Assembly (NCBI RefSeq): GCF_029633825.1
Contig: NZ_CP090641.1
Location: forward strand, 1,426,001-1,490,000
Source: Burkholderia contaminans
Lineage (GTDB): Bacteria > Pseudomonadota > Gammaproteobacteria > Burkholderiales > Burkholderiaceae
Length of the DNA stretch: 64,000 nucleotides
Direction of reading: 5' to 3'
Part shown: in pieces, positions 54,248-63,159 of the stretch
Numbering within the stretch: position 1 is the stretch's first letter
How the letters are laid out: every line of letters starts with the position of its first letter
Translations under genes and position numbers: made by a program
The notes under the pieces: model-generated
Seen by the model: only the letters and a program-made list of their open reading frames with translations
What the model was told of the DNA's origin: nothing
The model's database searches: none

Positions 54248-54279
54248 AAGCGCCCCGCTCCACGCGGGGCGCTTTTTTA
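54248..54279 (+). terminator. Rho-independent terminator after porin
   Basis: AAGCGCCCCGC - TCCAC - GCGGGGCGCTT, a perfect 11-bp stem followed by a T-run, 34 bases past the porin stop. Confidence 0.95.
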
Positions 54280-54309
54280 TGTGCTTTTAAGTTTCGCTTA
54301 ATTCTGGGC

Positions 54310-54366
54310 TGAGAGGATGCTCTCACCCCCCCTGTTGGCCGCCTGAACATCGGCGGCTTTTTTTTT
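54310..54366 (+). terminator. Second terminator region: two hairpins
   Basis: TGAGAG - GATG - CTCTCA (54310-54325) is followed by GCCGCC - 8 bases - GGCGGC (54338-54357) and nine T. A second strong terminator so close to the first isolates the porin transcript from the small gene downstream. Confidence 0.8.
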
Positions 54367-54422
54367 GAACCGCCGACGGCGCCGCCATCGATTGCCCACA
54401 AGACGAGACAGGATCGGAGGCC

Positions 54423-54686
54423 ATGATGATCGAAGATACCGTTTTCAGCCATCTGCACGCGATTCTGACGTGCCAACACTCGATGCCGGTACAGAGCTGC
54501 CGCGTATCGGTCGAAATGCAGCGTCCGTGGGGACGGCCGTATCGCCTCGTCGAATGGACGATGCATCTCGACGCGCCCGCGCGGCGCCAGATCGTGCCGG
54601 CCGAATCGACTGACGAAGAGATCGCCGAAGTGGTCGCCTCGCACGTGCCGGGCCGGCTTTACGGCGACGGCCGCCTGCAGTTCTGA
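54423..54686 (+). CDS. Small conserved-looking hypothetical protein
   Basis: 87 residues, MMIEDTVFSHLHAILTCQHS at the start and PGRLYGDGRLQF at the end. A good GGAGG site lies 2-5 bases before two adjacent ATG codons, and codon usage fits the genome. No known domain is recognised; no signal peptide or membrane segment. It lies behind strong terminators and so has its own promoter. Confidence 0.65.
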   Translation: MMIEDTVFSHLHAILTCQHSMPVQSCRVSVEMQRPWGRPYRLVEWTMHLDAPARRQIVPAESTDEEIAEVVASHVPGRLYGDGRLQF

Positions 54687-54810
54687 ACGCCTTCCCGCTC
54701 CATCCGCTTCCCTGGTTTCACCCGCGCCGCACGCATCGTGCGGCAGTCGGTCTCGTTTGATGCCGCAACGAAACCTGCTACGCTGCGCGTTTTCGTCCAC
54801 GCAACACACG

Positions 54811-55194
54811 ATGGAAAACGCATTCAACGAACGTGGCGTGATGATCACGCGCAACGGGCTGTCGGCCGCCGGGCAGGTATTCGCACTCCGTGACATCCGC
54901 CAGGTCGACGTCGTCAAGATTCCGAAGAACCGCCTCGTGCCGTCGCTGATCTCGCTGATCGGCGCGGCCACCGCCGTCGCAGGCGGCATCGCGGGATCGA
55001 GCGCCGCGCTCGTCGTCGGCGTGATGCTCGGCGTCGTCGGCTATCTCTCATGGGCCACCCAGGACGTCACGTATCGCCTGATGGTCGAGATGCCCGACGG
55101 CAAGCGCGAAGCGCTGTCGAGCGTCGACGTCGAGTTCGTCGAACGCGTCGCGCAAGTCGTGCGCGATGCGCAAGCTGCGAAAGCGGCCGGCTGA
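54811..55194 (+). CDS. DUF6232-like membrane protein
   Basis: 127 residues with two hydrophobic segments (LVPSLISLIGAATAVAGGIA and ALVVGVMLGVVGYLSWA) between a short N-terminal beta region (GVMITRNGLSAAGQVFALRD) and a C-terminal part (YRLMVEMPDGKREALSSVD). This order matches the DUF6232 pattern. Start placed at ATG 54811, which begins the conserved part; in-frame starts at 54757-54760 add 18 residues without family sequence. Function unknown. Confidence 0.7.
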   Translation: MENAFNERGVMITRNGLSAAGQVFALRDIRQVDVVKIPKNRLVPSLISLIGAATAVAGGIAGSSAALVVGVMLGVVGYLSWATQDVTYRLMVEMPDGKREALSSVDVEFVERVAQVVRDAQAAKAAG

Positions 55195-55394
55195 TTCCGT
55201 TCGCCTCCCTGCACGCTTCGATTCGCGGTGCGCCAGGCACGCGTGGCGCGTTTCGCGCCGCGCAACGGCAACGTCGATTGCGCCGTCGAACCGCATTCCG
55301 CCTCCCCGTCGCCCACACCGCGCCTGCGCTGCGTCCGCCGAGCGCCTAGTATGGAAAGAGCGGCTCGCCGCCGCATCGTCCGATGGAGGCCAGC

Positions 55395-55622
55395 ATGAAC
55401 GTCCAGACGCTGTCCGGCACGCTTCGCGCGCAGGAACTGCTGATCGTGTCGATGATCCGCGCGCTTCCCCCTGACACGCGCCGTGCGCTCGTCGACCTCT
55501 ACACCGAACAGATCGCGTTCGCCGAGCAGGCCGGCCTCGAAGGCCACGGCGATCGCGCGACGCACGACGCGTTCATCACGCATGCGCGCAACCTGCTGAT
55601 CCGCATCGAAGCGCTGGCCTAG
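55395..55622 (+). CDS. Small hypothetical protein with insertion-modified stop
   Basis: 75 residues starting MNVQTLSGTLRAQELLIVSM and ending NLLIRIEALA, helical, without membrane segments. GGAGG lies 5 bases before ATG 55395. Its TAG stop is formed by TA of the target and the first G of the palindromic element at 55622; the empty site would have read TAA. The protein is therefore complete. Function unknown. Confidence 0.72.
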   Translation: MNVQTLSGTLRAQELLIVSMIRALPPDTRRALVDLYTEQIAFAEQAGLEGHGDRATHDAFITHARNLLIRIEALA

Positions 55623-55908
55623 GGCCTGTTCACGCTAATAACGGGCTTGCGCTGGCCACCAGAAGGGCCGAGTGCAAGGATTGCGACGAAGCGAATACTC
55701 GATGTATTCGCGAGGAGCATGACGCGGCGATCGGCCCTTCTGGTGGCCAGCCCCACGAATGAATTTTCCCGAACAGGGGAACGCGCCTTGCCGGCCGTAT
55801 TGCGGCGTCGATCGTCGCTTGTTTGGCTCGGCCAAACGGCGCTCCTCACTCCTTGCACTACGACCGGCAAGGCGCGTTCGCAAGCCCGTTATTAGCGTGA
55901 ACAGGCCC
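55622..55908. mobile_element. 287-bp MITE-like palindromic element
   Basis: Flanked by TA on each side (55620-55621 and 55909-55910), with 30-bp perfect terminal inverted repeats starting GGGCCTGTTCACGC (55622-55651 and 55879-55908). Inside are two arms of exactly 101 bp: 55651-55751, closed by a 21-bp perfect repeat and with an inner GCGAATAC/GTATTCGC hairpin, and 55779-55879, closed by a 16-bp perfect repeat with inner GTTTGGC/GCCAAAC. A 27-bp centre separates them. It encodes no transposase. It looks like a non-autonomous element moved in trans by a TA-targeting transposase. Confidence 0.85.
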
Positions 55909-56001
55909 TAAGCCCGCATTTTTCCCGAATTTCCCGCCGTGGCTCGCGCGAGCCGCGCAGGTAAGCGCTCACCCACGCGAGCCGCTTTCCGTTCTTGTAT
56001 T

Positions 56002-56020
56002 GATAATAATTCTCATTTAC
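56002..56020. promoter_or_regulatory. Fur box upstream of hmuR
   Basis: GATAATAATTCTCATTTAC matches the 19-bp Fur consensus at 14 positions, including GATAAT and CATT. It is 126 bases before the hmuR start, between it and the palindromic element, and is expected to repress haem uptake genes in iron-rich conditions. Confidence 0.8.
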
Positions 56021-56145
56021 ACTGGTAAAGTTATCAGTTGCCTTTCAATTCGCCGCTCGCTGCCTTCCGTGCGCGGGCGGGCCAGCCAGGTGAACGCGTC
56101 ACCCAGCCAGCCTTCGGGCTTGTCATCATCAATGGGAGACCACCT

Positions 56146-58413
56146 GTGCATTGCTATACGCTGGCGCGGCGGCCGATCTGTGCCGCGCTGTTCGGCGCGT
56201 TCGGCCTGTCCGCCGCCACGGCTCACGCCGATTCGACGCCGCAAGGCGCCACCCCGCCTTCCACCCTCCTCGTCGCCGCGTCAGCGCGCGGCGGCGCGGC
56301 GCTGCTCGATCCCGTCACCGTCACGGCCAACCGCACCGCCACGGCCGCGAGCCGCACGGCGGCGTCCGTGTCGGTAATCACCGACGAAGATCTGGAAGAA
56401 CAGCAGGCCACCAACATCAAGGACGCGCTGCGCTACGAGCCGGGCGTCACCGTGCGCCGCACCGCGTACCGGCCCGGCAGTGCCGCGCTCGGCGGCGGCC
56501 GCGACGGCGATTCGAGCATCAACATCCGCGGCCTCGAAGGCAATCGCGTGCTGCTGATGGAAGACGGCATCCGCCTGCCGAATGCGTTTTCGTTCGGCCC
56601 GCTCGAAGCGGGGCGCGGCGACTACGCCGATCTCGACACGCTCAAGCGCATCGAGATCCTGCGCGGGCCGGCCTCGGCGCTGTACGGCAGCGACGGCCTG
56701 ACCGGCGCGGTGAACTTCATCACGAAGGATCCGCGCGACCTGCTGTCGATCTACAACAAGCCCTATTACTTCTCGTTCCGGCCGAGCTACGACTCGGCCG
56801 ACCGCAGTATCGGCGCGACCGTGTCGGCCGCGGGCGGCAACGATCGCGTGCAGGGGATGATCATCGCCGACGGCCGGCGCGGCCACGAGGTCGACACGCG
56901 CGGCAGCAACAACTCGGCGAGCACGCTGCGCACCACGTCGAACCCGCAGGACGTCTATTCGGAATCGCTGCTCGGCAAGCTCGTGCTGACGCCCACCGCG
57001 CGCGACACGATCAAGTTCACCGCCGAAACGGTGCAGCGCCGCGTGAGCACCGACGTGCTGTCGGCGATCAGCCCGCCGACCACGCTCGGCCTCACGACCT
57101 ACGACCGGCTCGAGCGCAACCGCTTCAGCGTCGACTACGACTTCCACGACGACGCGTTCCGCTGGTTCCAGACCGCGCACGTGCAGTTCTACTACCAGGA
57201 CGCGAAGCAGGACCAGTACGCGTTCGAGACGCGCGGCCGGGCGGCTTCACGTTCGCGCGACAACCAGTACAAGGAGCGCACGTTCGGCGGCGCCGCGTTC
57301 GCCGAAAGCGGCTTCGCGACCGGCCCGTTCGCGCACAAGCTGCTGTATGGCATCGACGGCAGCGTGTCGCGCGTGACGAACATACGCGACGGCACGGTGC
57401 CGGGCGTCGGCGAGGCGTTCCCGAACAAGGCGTTCCCCGACACCGACTACACGCTGTTCGGCGCGTTCGTGCAGGACCAGATCGGCTACGGCCGCCTGCT
57501 CGTCACGCCGGGCCTGCGCTTCGACACGTACCGGCTGAGCCCGACCGCGAACGATCCGCTGTTCACCGGCAAGGCCGTGTCGACGAGCGCGAACGAACTG
57601 TCGCCACGCGTCGCCGTGCTCTACGAGATCACGCCCGCGGTCATCCCGTACGTGCAGTATGCGCACGGCTTCCGCGCGCCGACGCCCGACCAGGTGAACA
57701 GCAGCTTTTCGAACCCGGTGTACGGCTACACGTCGATCGGCAATCCGAACCTGAAGCCCGAGACGAGCGATACGTTCGAAGCCGGCTTGCGCGGCAAGGC
57801 CGGCACCGGTTACGGCGTCGTACGCTACAGCGCCGCCGCGTTCACGGGCCGCTACCGCAACTTCATCTCGCGCACGACGATCGCCGGCAGCGGCCGGCCA
57901 ACCGACCCGTTCGTGTTCCAGTACGTGAACTTCGCCGACGCGCGCATTCACGGCCTCGAAGGCCGCGCGGAATGGGTGATGCCGAACGGCATCACGCTGA
58001 AGACGGCAATGGCGTTCACGAAAGGCTCGACACAGAACGACGGCGCGGACAGCCAGCCGCTGAACACCGTCAACCCGTTCTCGGCCGTGTTCGGCGTGCG
58101 CTACGAACCGACCGAACGCTGGTACGTGCAGACCGACCTGCTGTTCCAGGCCGCGAAACGCGACAAGGACATCGACAAGTCCGACTGCTCGAACAAGGCG
58201 TGCTTCGCGCCGCCGTCGTCGTTCGTCGTCGACCTGCGCGGCGGCTACCGCTTCAACAAGCACGTGAGCGCGACGATCGGCATCCGCAACCTGTTCGACC
58301 GCAAGTACTGGAACTGGTCGGACGTGCGCGGCATCGCAGCCGATTCGCAGGTGCTCGATGCGTATACGTCGTCCGGACGCACGGTCGCCGTCAGCATGAA
58401 AGTGGATTTCTGA
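56146..58413 (+). CDS. hmuR: TonB-dependent haem receptor
   Basis: Outer-membrane haem receptor of 755 residues. Signal peptide MHCYTLARRPICAALFGAFG then LSAATAHA; plug domain with TVTANRTATAASRTAASVSV, INIRGLEGNRVLLMEDGIRL and IEILRGPASALYGSDGLTGA; barrel with HGFRAPTPDQVNS and GNPNLKPETSDTFEAGLRG, the FRAP and NPNL haem-receptor motifs, and a C-terminal Phe. The His often found between these motifs is absent; Tyr residues occur there. The start is GTG 56146, 7 bases after GGGAG; the frame runs open upstream but the signal peptide begins here. Called bhuR in related species. Confidence 0.93.
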   Translation: MHCYTLARRPICAALFGAFGLSAATAHADSTPQGATPPSTLLVAASARGGAALLDPVTVTANRTATAASRTAASVSVITDEDLEEQQATNIKDALRYEPGVTVRRTAYRPGSAALGGGRDGDSSINIRGLEGNRVLLMEDGIRLPNAFSFGPLEAGRGDYADLDTLKRIEILRGPASALYGSDGLTGAVNFITKDPRDLLSIYNKPYYFSFRPSYDSADRSIGATVSAAGGNDRVQGMIIADGRRGHEVDTRGSNNSASTLRTTSNPQDVYSESLLGKLVLTPTARDTIKFTAETVQRRVSTDVLSAISPPTTLGLTTYDRLERNRFSVDYDFHDDAFRWFQTAHVQFYYQDAKQDQYAFETRGRAASRSRDNQYKERTFGGAAFAESGFATGPFAHKLLYGIDGSVSRVTNIRDGTVPGVGEAFPNKAFPDTDYTLFGAFVQDQIGYGRLLVTPGLRFDTYRLSPTANDPLFTGKAVSTSANELSPRVAVLYEITPAVIPYVQYAHGFRAPTPDQVNSSFSNPVYGYTSIGNPNLKPETSDTFEAGLRGKAGTGYGVVRYSAAAFTGRYRNFISRTTIAGSGRPTDPFVFQYVNFADARIHGLEGRAEWVMPNGITLKTAMAFTKGSTQNDGADSQPLNTVNPFSAVFGVRYEPTERWYVQTDLLFQAAKRDKDIDKSDCSNKACFAPPSSFVVDLRGGYRFNKHVSATIGIRNLFDRKYWNWSDVRGIAADSQVLDAYTSSGRTVAVSMKVDF

Positions 58414-58462
58414 TGCGCGCCGCCCGCGCTGCCACACCAACCGTTACTTGAAGGAGTCCGAC

Positions 58463-59554
58463 ATGATGCAATCCGCCCTTCCCGGTCAACCGGCCACGCC
58501 GGCCCGCGCCGCTGCCGCGCTGCGCGACGCGTTCATCAAGCTCAAGACCGAGCGTCAGCTGCGCAACCGTGACGTCGCGCAGGCGCTCGGCGTCAGCGAA
58601 GGCGAGGCGCTCGCCGCGTTCGTCGGCGAGCACGTCGTGCGGCTCGACGCGCGCTTTCCGGCGATGTTCGAGGAAATGCCGCGCCTCGGCCGCGTGATGG
58701 CGCTCACGCGCAACGACACGGCCGTCCACGAGAAGGACGGCGAGTACGCGCAGATGAGCCACGACGGCCCTGTCGGCCTCGCGCTCGGCGATATCGACCT
58801 GCGCATCTTCTATCGTCACTGGGTGTCGGCGTTCGCGGTGCGCGACGAGACCGCACACGGTCCGCTGAAGAGCCTGCAGTTCTTCGACGCACAGGGCCAT
58901 GCGATCCACAAGGTCTACCTGCGCGCGCACAGCGACCATGCCGCGTACGACGCATTCGTCGAGCGCTGGCGTGCGCCGTCGCAGGAGCCGGGCCTCGAGG
59001 TCGCGCCCGCCGCGCCGAAAACGCCCGAGCGCGCCGATACCGAGATCGACGTCGCGGGCTTCCGTGCCGCTTGGGACGCGATGACCGACACGCATCAGTT
59101 CTTCGGCATCACGCAACGCTTCGGCGTGAGCCGCATGCAGGCGCTGCGGCTCGCCGATCCGCAATACGCGTATCCGGTCGAAACCGCGCATGCGCTGCGT
59201 CACGTGCTTCAGCACGCGGCGGAAAGCGGCCAGCCGATCATGGTGTTCGTCGGCAACGCCGGGATGATCCAGATTCATACGGGCCCCGTCGCGAACGTGC
59301 GCGAGGTCGGTGCGTGGATCAACGTGCTCGACCCGGGCTTCAACCTGCATGTGCGCGAGGACCTGATCGCCGCCGCGTGGGTCGTGAAGAAGCCGACGAG
59401 CGACGGCATCGTCACGTCGCTCGAGCTGTTCGATCGGCAAGGCGACCACGTCGCACTGCTGTTCGGCGAACGCAAGCCCGGCCAGGTCGAACGTGACGAC
59501 TGGCGCGCGCTCGTCGCGACGCTGCCTGCCGCGGCGCGCGGGGGCGCGCGGTGA
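58463..59554 (+). CDS. hmuS: Haem-handling protein HmuS
   Basis: Cytoplasmic haem-binding/degrading protein of 363 residues of the HemS/ChuS/HmuS family, two tandem homologous halves. First half has MFEEMPRLGRVMALTRND and AVHEKDGEYAQMS; second half repeats with GQPIMVFVGNAGMIQIHTGP and VNVLDPGFNLHVRED. Receives haem from the ABC transporter and stores or degrades it. ATG 58463 follows AAGGAG. Its stop overlaps the hmuT GTG start by 4 bases. Confidence 0.92.
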   Translation: MMQSALPGQPATPARAAAALRDAFIKLKTERQLRNRDVAQALGVSEGEALAAFVGEHVVRLDARFPAMFEEMPRLGRVMALTRNDTAVHEKDGEYAQMSHDGPVGLALGDIDLRIFYRHWVSAFAVRDETAHGPLKSLQFFDAQGHAIHKVYLRAHSDHAAYDAFVERWRAPSQEPGLEVAPAAPKTPERADTEIDVAGFRAAWDAMTDTHQFFGITQRFGVSRMQALRLADPQYAYPVETAHALRHVLQHAAESGQPIMVFVGNAGMIQIHTGPVANVREVGAWINVLDPGFNLHVREDLIAAAWVVKKPTSDGIVTSLELFDRQGDHVALLFGERKPGQVERDDWRALVATLPAAARGGAR

Positions 59555-60465
59555 GCGCGCGGCCGTTCGATCCGCGCCGCCGCGCGCTGCTGGCGAGCGC
59601 GGCGGCCGGCGCGCTCGCGGGCGCGCTGCCCGGCAGCGTGCTCGCCCAGGGTGCGCAGGCCACGCCGAAACGCGTGGTCGTGATCGGCGGCGCGCTCGCG
59701 GAAACCGCGTTCGCGCTCGGCGGCGCGGAAACGCCGCGCTACCGGCTCGTCGGCGCCGACACCACCTGCACGTACCCCGACGCCGCGAAGCGTCTGCCCA
59801 AGGTCGGCTACCAGCGCGCGCTGTCGGCCGAGGGGCTGCTGTCGCTGCGGCCCGATCTCGTGCTCGCATCGGCGGAAGCCGGCCCGCCCACCGCGATCGC
59901 GCAAGTCAAGAACGCCGGCGTCGCAGTAACGACGTTCGATGAACGCCACGACGTCGAATCGGTGCGCGCGAAGATCACGGGCGTCGCGCAGGCGCTCGAC
60001 GTGCGCGATGCGGGCGCCGCGCTGCTGCAACGTTTCGACCGCGACTGGCAGGCCGCGCGCGACGCGGTCGCTGCCCGTGCGCGCGGCGATGCGCCGCCGC
60101 GCGTGCTGTTCGTGCTGAACCATACCGGCAACCGGGCGCTCGTCGCCGGCCAGCGCACGGCCGCCGACGCGATGATCCGCTACGCGGGCGCGCGCAACGC
60201 GATGCAGGGCTTCGATCACTACAAGCCGCTGACCACCGAGGCGCTGGCAGCCGCCGCGCCCGACGTCGTGCTGATCTCCGACGAAGGGCTCGCGGCCGTC
60301 GGCGGCCGCGCCGCGCTGCTCGCGACGCCCGGCTTCGGCGCGACGCCGGCCGGCCGCGCGCAGCGCGTGGTCTCACTCGACGCGCTGTTCCTGCTCGGCT
60401 TCGGCCCGCGCCTGCCGCTCGCTGTCACGACCCTGCACCGACGCCTGTCGGATGCGCTCGCCTGA
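59551..60465 (+). CDS. hmuT: Haem ABC transporter periplasmic-binding protein
   Basis: Class III periplasmic-binding protein of 304 residues. Arg-rich N-terminus RPFDPRRRALLASAAAGALA then GALPGSVLAQGAQ is a Tat- or Sec-type signal. VVVIGGALAETAFALGG and DTTCTYPDAAKRLPKVGYQR (with a Tyr that could bind haem) fit HmuT. Start is GTG 59551, overlapping hmuS stop, a classic translational coupling. Works with HmuU and HmuV. Confidence 0.92.
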   Translation: MSARPFDPRRRALLASAAAGALAGALPGSVLAQGAQATPKRVVVIGGALAETAFALGGAETPRYRLVGADTTCTYPDAAKRLPKVGYQRALSAEGLLSLRPDLVLASAEAGPPTAIAQVKNAGVAVTTFDERHDVESVRAKITGVAQALDVRDAGAALLQRFDRDWQAARDAVAARARGDAPPRVLFVLNHTGNRALVAGQRTAADAMIRYAGARNAMQGFDHYKPLTTEALAAAAPDVVLISDEGLAAVGGRAALLATPGFGATPAGRAQRVVSLDALFLLGFGPRLPLAVTTLHRRLSDALA

Positions 60466-60480
60466 TTCCGGATTGCCCCG

Positions 60481-61569
60481 ATGCCCGCTCACGCTTCGCC
60501 TTTCCCCGCCTCGTCGTCCGCATCGCGCTCCGGCGCCGCACGCATCGGCACGTCGCGTCGCTTTGCGCCGTTCGCGCTGGCCGCGCTCGCCTGCCTCGTG
60601 TGCGCGATGTCCGTCGTCGCGCTGTGCGTCGGCGCCTATCGCATTCCGCTCGCGGAAGCCTGGGCCGCGCTGACCGGCGACGCGGCCGCACAGCAGGCGC
60701 GCGCGGTGCTGTTCGACATCCGCGCGCCGCGCGTCGCGCTCGCGCTGCTGGTCGGCGGCGGCTTCGGCGCGACCGGTGCCGCGATGCAGGCGCTGTTCCG
60801 CAATCCGCTCGCCGATCCGGGGCTCGTCGGCGTGTCGAGCGGCGCTGCGCTCGGCGCGACGACGATGATCGTGCTCGGCCCCGCACTCTTTGCCGCACAG
60901 GTGAGCGCGGCCGCGTTGCCTGCCGCCGCGTTCGCGGGCGCGCTCGCGGTCGCGGCCCTCGTCTACCGGCTCGCCGCGTCGCGCGGCCGGCTCGCACTGC
61001 CGCTGCTGCTGCTCGCCGGCATCGCGATCAACGCGCTGGTCGGCGCGGCGATCGGGCTCCTCACGTTCATCGCCGACGACGCGCAATTGCGCTCGCTGAC
61101 CTTCTGGAGCCTCGGCAGCCTCGGCGGCGCGCAATGGTCCGCGCTGGCGGCCGTCGCGCCGTGCGTCGCGATCGGCGGTGCGCTGCTCGCGCGCGAACGC
61201 GACGCGCTGAATGCATTGCAGCTCGGCGAAACCGAGGCGCTGCATCTCGGCGTGCCCGTGCAGCGATTGAAGCGGCGCGTGCTCGTCGCGGTCGCACTCG
61301 CGGTCGGCGCGCTGGTGTCGTGCTCGGGCATCATCGGCTTCATCGGGCTCGTCGCGCCGCATTGCGTGCGTCTCGTGTGCGGCCCCGATCAACGCGTCGT
61401 GCTGCCCGGCGCCGCGCTGTTCGGCGCGCTGCTGACACTAGCCGCCGATCTCGCCGCACGTACCGTTGCCGCACCCGCGGAAGTTCCGCTCGGCGTGCTG
61501 ACCGCGCTGCTCGGCGCACCGTTCTTTCTCGCGCTGCTGTGGAAGAGCCGCGGCGCGCTCGGCGGCTAA
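60481..61569 (+). CDS. hmuU: Haem ABC transporter permease
   Basis: FecCD-family permease of 362 residues with about nine to ten membrane segments. [40 protein letters not shown] and [20 protein letters not shown] are the family signatures, the last facing the ATPase. The N-terminus carries about 30 extra hydrophilic residues after [11 protein letters not shown], usual in this genus. Starts 15 bases after hmuT. Confidence 0.93.
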   Translation: MPAHASPFPASSSASRSGAARIGTSRRFAPFALAALACLVCAMSVVALCVGAYRIPLAEAWAALTGDAAAQQARAVLFDIRAPRVALALLVGGGFGATGAAMQALFRNPLADPGLVGVSSGAALGATTMIVLGPALFAAQVSAAALPAAAFAGALAVAALVYRLAASRGRLALPLLLLAGIAINALVGAAIGLLTFIADDAQLRSLTFWSLGSLGGAQWSALAAVAPCVAIGGALLARERDALNALQLGETEALHLGVPVQRLKRRVLVAVALAVGALVSCSGIIGFIGLVAPHCVRLVCGPDQRVVLPGAALFGALLTLAADLAARTVAAPAEVPLGVLTALLGAPFFLALLWKSRGALGG

Positions 61570-61588
61570 CCCTTCCCTCACGACGACC

Positions 61589-62410
61589 ATGCTGACCGCC
61601 CATCACCTCGACGTCGCCCGTCGACACCACGCGATCCTGCGCGACCTGTCGCTGTCGATCGTACCCGGCCGCGTGACCGCGCTGCTCGGCCGCAACGGCG
61701 CGGGCAAGAGCACGCTGCTGAAGACTTTCGCCGGCGAGCTGACCGGCAACGTCGCGCCGAACGGCGTGCGCGTGACCGGCGACATCACGCTGAACGGCGA
61801 GCCGCTCGCACGCATCGACGCGCCGCGGCTCGCGTGCCTGCGCGCGGTGCTGCCGCAGGCCGCGCAGCCGGCGTTCCCGTTCAGCGTCGACGAAATCGTG
61901 CTGCTCGGCCGCTATCCGCATGCGCGGCGCAGCGGCGCGACGTCGCATCGCGATCGCGACATCGCGTGGTGCGCGCTCGAACGCGCGGGCGCGGATGGGC
62001 TCGTCGGCCGTGACGTGACGACGCTGTCGGGCGGCGAACTCGCGCGCGTGCAGTTCGCCCGCGTGCTCGCGCAGCTGTGGCCCGATGACGAAGCGACGGA
62101 AAGCGGCCCGCGCTACCTGCTGCTCGACGAGCCGACCGCCGCGCTCGATCTGTCGCATCAGCACCGCCTGCTCGAAACCGTACGCGCCGTTGCACGCGAA
62201 TGGCAGCTCGGCGTGCTCGCGATCGTGCACGATCCGAACCTCGCCGCACGGCATGCGGATACGATCGCGCTGCTCGCCGACGGCACGATCGTCGCGCACG
62301 GCACGCCGCGCGACGTGATGACGCCGTCCCATATCGCGCAGTGCTACGGATTCGCGGTGAAGATGGTGGAAACCGGCGACGGCGCGCCGCCGGTGATGGT
62401 GCCTGCGTAG
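61589..62410 (+). CDS. hmuV: Haem ABC transporter ATPase
   Basis: ATPase of 273 residues. Walker [10 protein letters not shown] at 34-42; Q-loop in [12 protein letters not shown]; signature [18 protein letters not shown]; Walker [14 protein letters not shown]; switch His in [13 protein letters not shown]. Drives haem import through HmuU. Starts 19 bases after hmuU and closes the operon. Confidence 0.94.
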   Translation: MLTAHHLDVARRHHAILRDLSLSIVPGRVTALLGRNGAGKSTLLKTFAGELTGNVAPNGVRVTGDITLNGEPLARIDAPRLACLRAVLPQAAQPAFPFSVDEIVLLGRYPHARRSGATSHRDRDIAWCALERAGADGLVGRDVTTLSGGELARVQFARVLAQLWPDDEATESGPRYLLLDEPTAALDLSHQHRLLETVRAVAREWQLGVLAIVHDPNLAARHADTIALLADGTIVAHGTPRDVMTPSHIAQCYGFAVKMVETGDGAPPVMVPA

Positions 62411-62539
62411 CGCAGGCGTATGCCACATGTCGCATGAGCTTTGCATCGCGCGATGCCCTGGTTGATCGATAGCTACGACTGTCACGCCCAGGCCGGCGCC
62501 ACCCTCGTCCTGCACTGCGCGGACGGTGCGCCTCCAGGC

Positions 62540-63151
62540 TCAATGCTCGAGATCCGCCGCACCGAACGTCCGCATCTTCCACCCGAGCCGCACGGCGAGC
62601 ATCCGCATCGAGAATCCGGCCGCCAGCGCGGCCACCGTCGCGATGCCCGCATCGACACCCAGATGCTGCATCCCGACATAGAGCCCGCCCGTGACGAACG
62701 CGACGCACGCATACAGTTCCTCGCGCAGGATCAGCGGCATCTCGTTGCACAGCAGATCGCGCAGCATCCCGCCGCAGACACCCGTGATCGCGCCGGCCAG
62801 CACGACGATGATCGGCGCGCTGCCCGTCGATGCGCCAATGTCGCACCCGATGATCGTGAACGCCGCGAGGCCGATCGCATCGACGGTCACGAACAGCGTC
62901 TTCATCCGCGCGACATGCCGTGCGACCCACGACGCGACGGTCGCCGCGACGAGCGTGATCACCAGATACTCGGGATGCGCGATCCAGCCGAGCGGATAGT
63001 GGCCAAGCAGCACGTCGCGCACGGTGCCGCCGCCGAGCGCCGTCACCGCGCCGACGAGCGCGAGCCCGAAACGGTCCATCCCGCGGCGCATGCCCATCAG
63101 CGCCCCCGACATCGCTTCCGCGACGATTGCAATCAGATAAAGCGTATGCAT
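62540..63151 (-). CDS. TRIC/UPF0126-family membrane protein (YicG-like)
   Basis: Integral membrane protein of 203 residues built of two related halves, each beginning with a glycine-rich segment: FGLALVGAVTALGGGTVRDV and IIVVLAGAITGVCGGMLRDL. This is the UPF0126 duplication of YicG/YadS, the prokaryotic TRIC-like cation channels. About seven helices. It starts 8 bases after the penicillin-binding protein stop, on the same strand; convergent with hmuV. Confidence 0.9.
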   Translation of the reverse strand: MHTLYLIAIVAEAMSGALMGMRRGMDRFGLALVGAVTALGGGTVRDVLLGHYPLGWIAHPEYLVITLVAATVASWVARHVARMKTLFVTVDAIGLAAFTIIGCDIGASTGSAPIIVVLAGAITGVCGGMLRDLLCNEMPLILREELYACVAFVTGGLYVGMQHLGVDAGIATVAALAAGFSMRMLAVRLGWKMRTFGAADLEH

Positions 63152-63159
63152 GGCGAACG

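Noticed and set aside
55622..55908. CRISPR-like or REP-array interpretation of the palindromic element
   Set aside because: There are no regularly spaced direct repeats; the repeats are inverted and nested, with TA flanks.
55941..55954. 14-base palindrome GGCTCGCGCGAGCC as an operator
   Set aside because: Pure G/C-rich palindrome, common by chance in this genome and without a gene start nearby; may be only a hairpin.
56151..58451. 766-codon frame overlapping hmuR in another frame
   Set aside because: Arg/Ala-rich shadow; hmuR has the complete receptor motifs.
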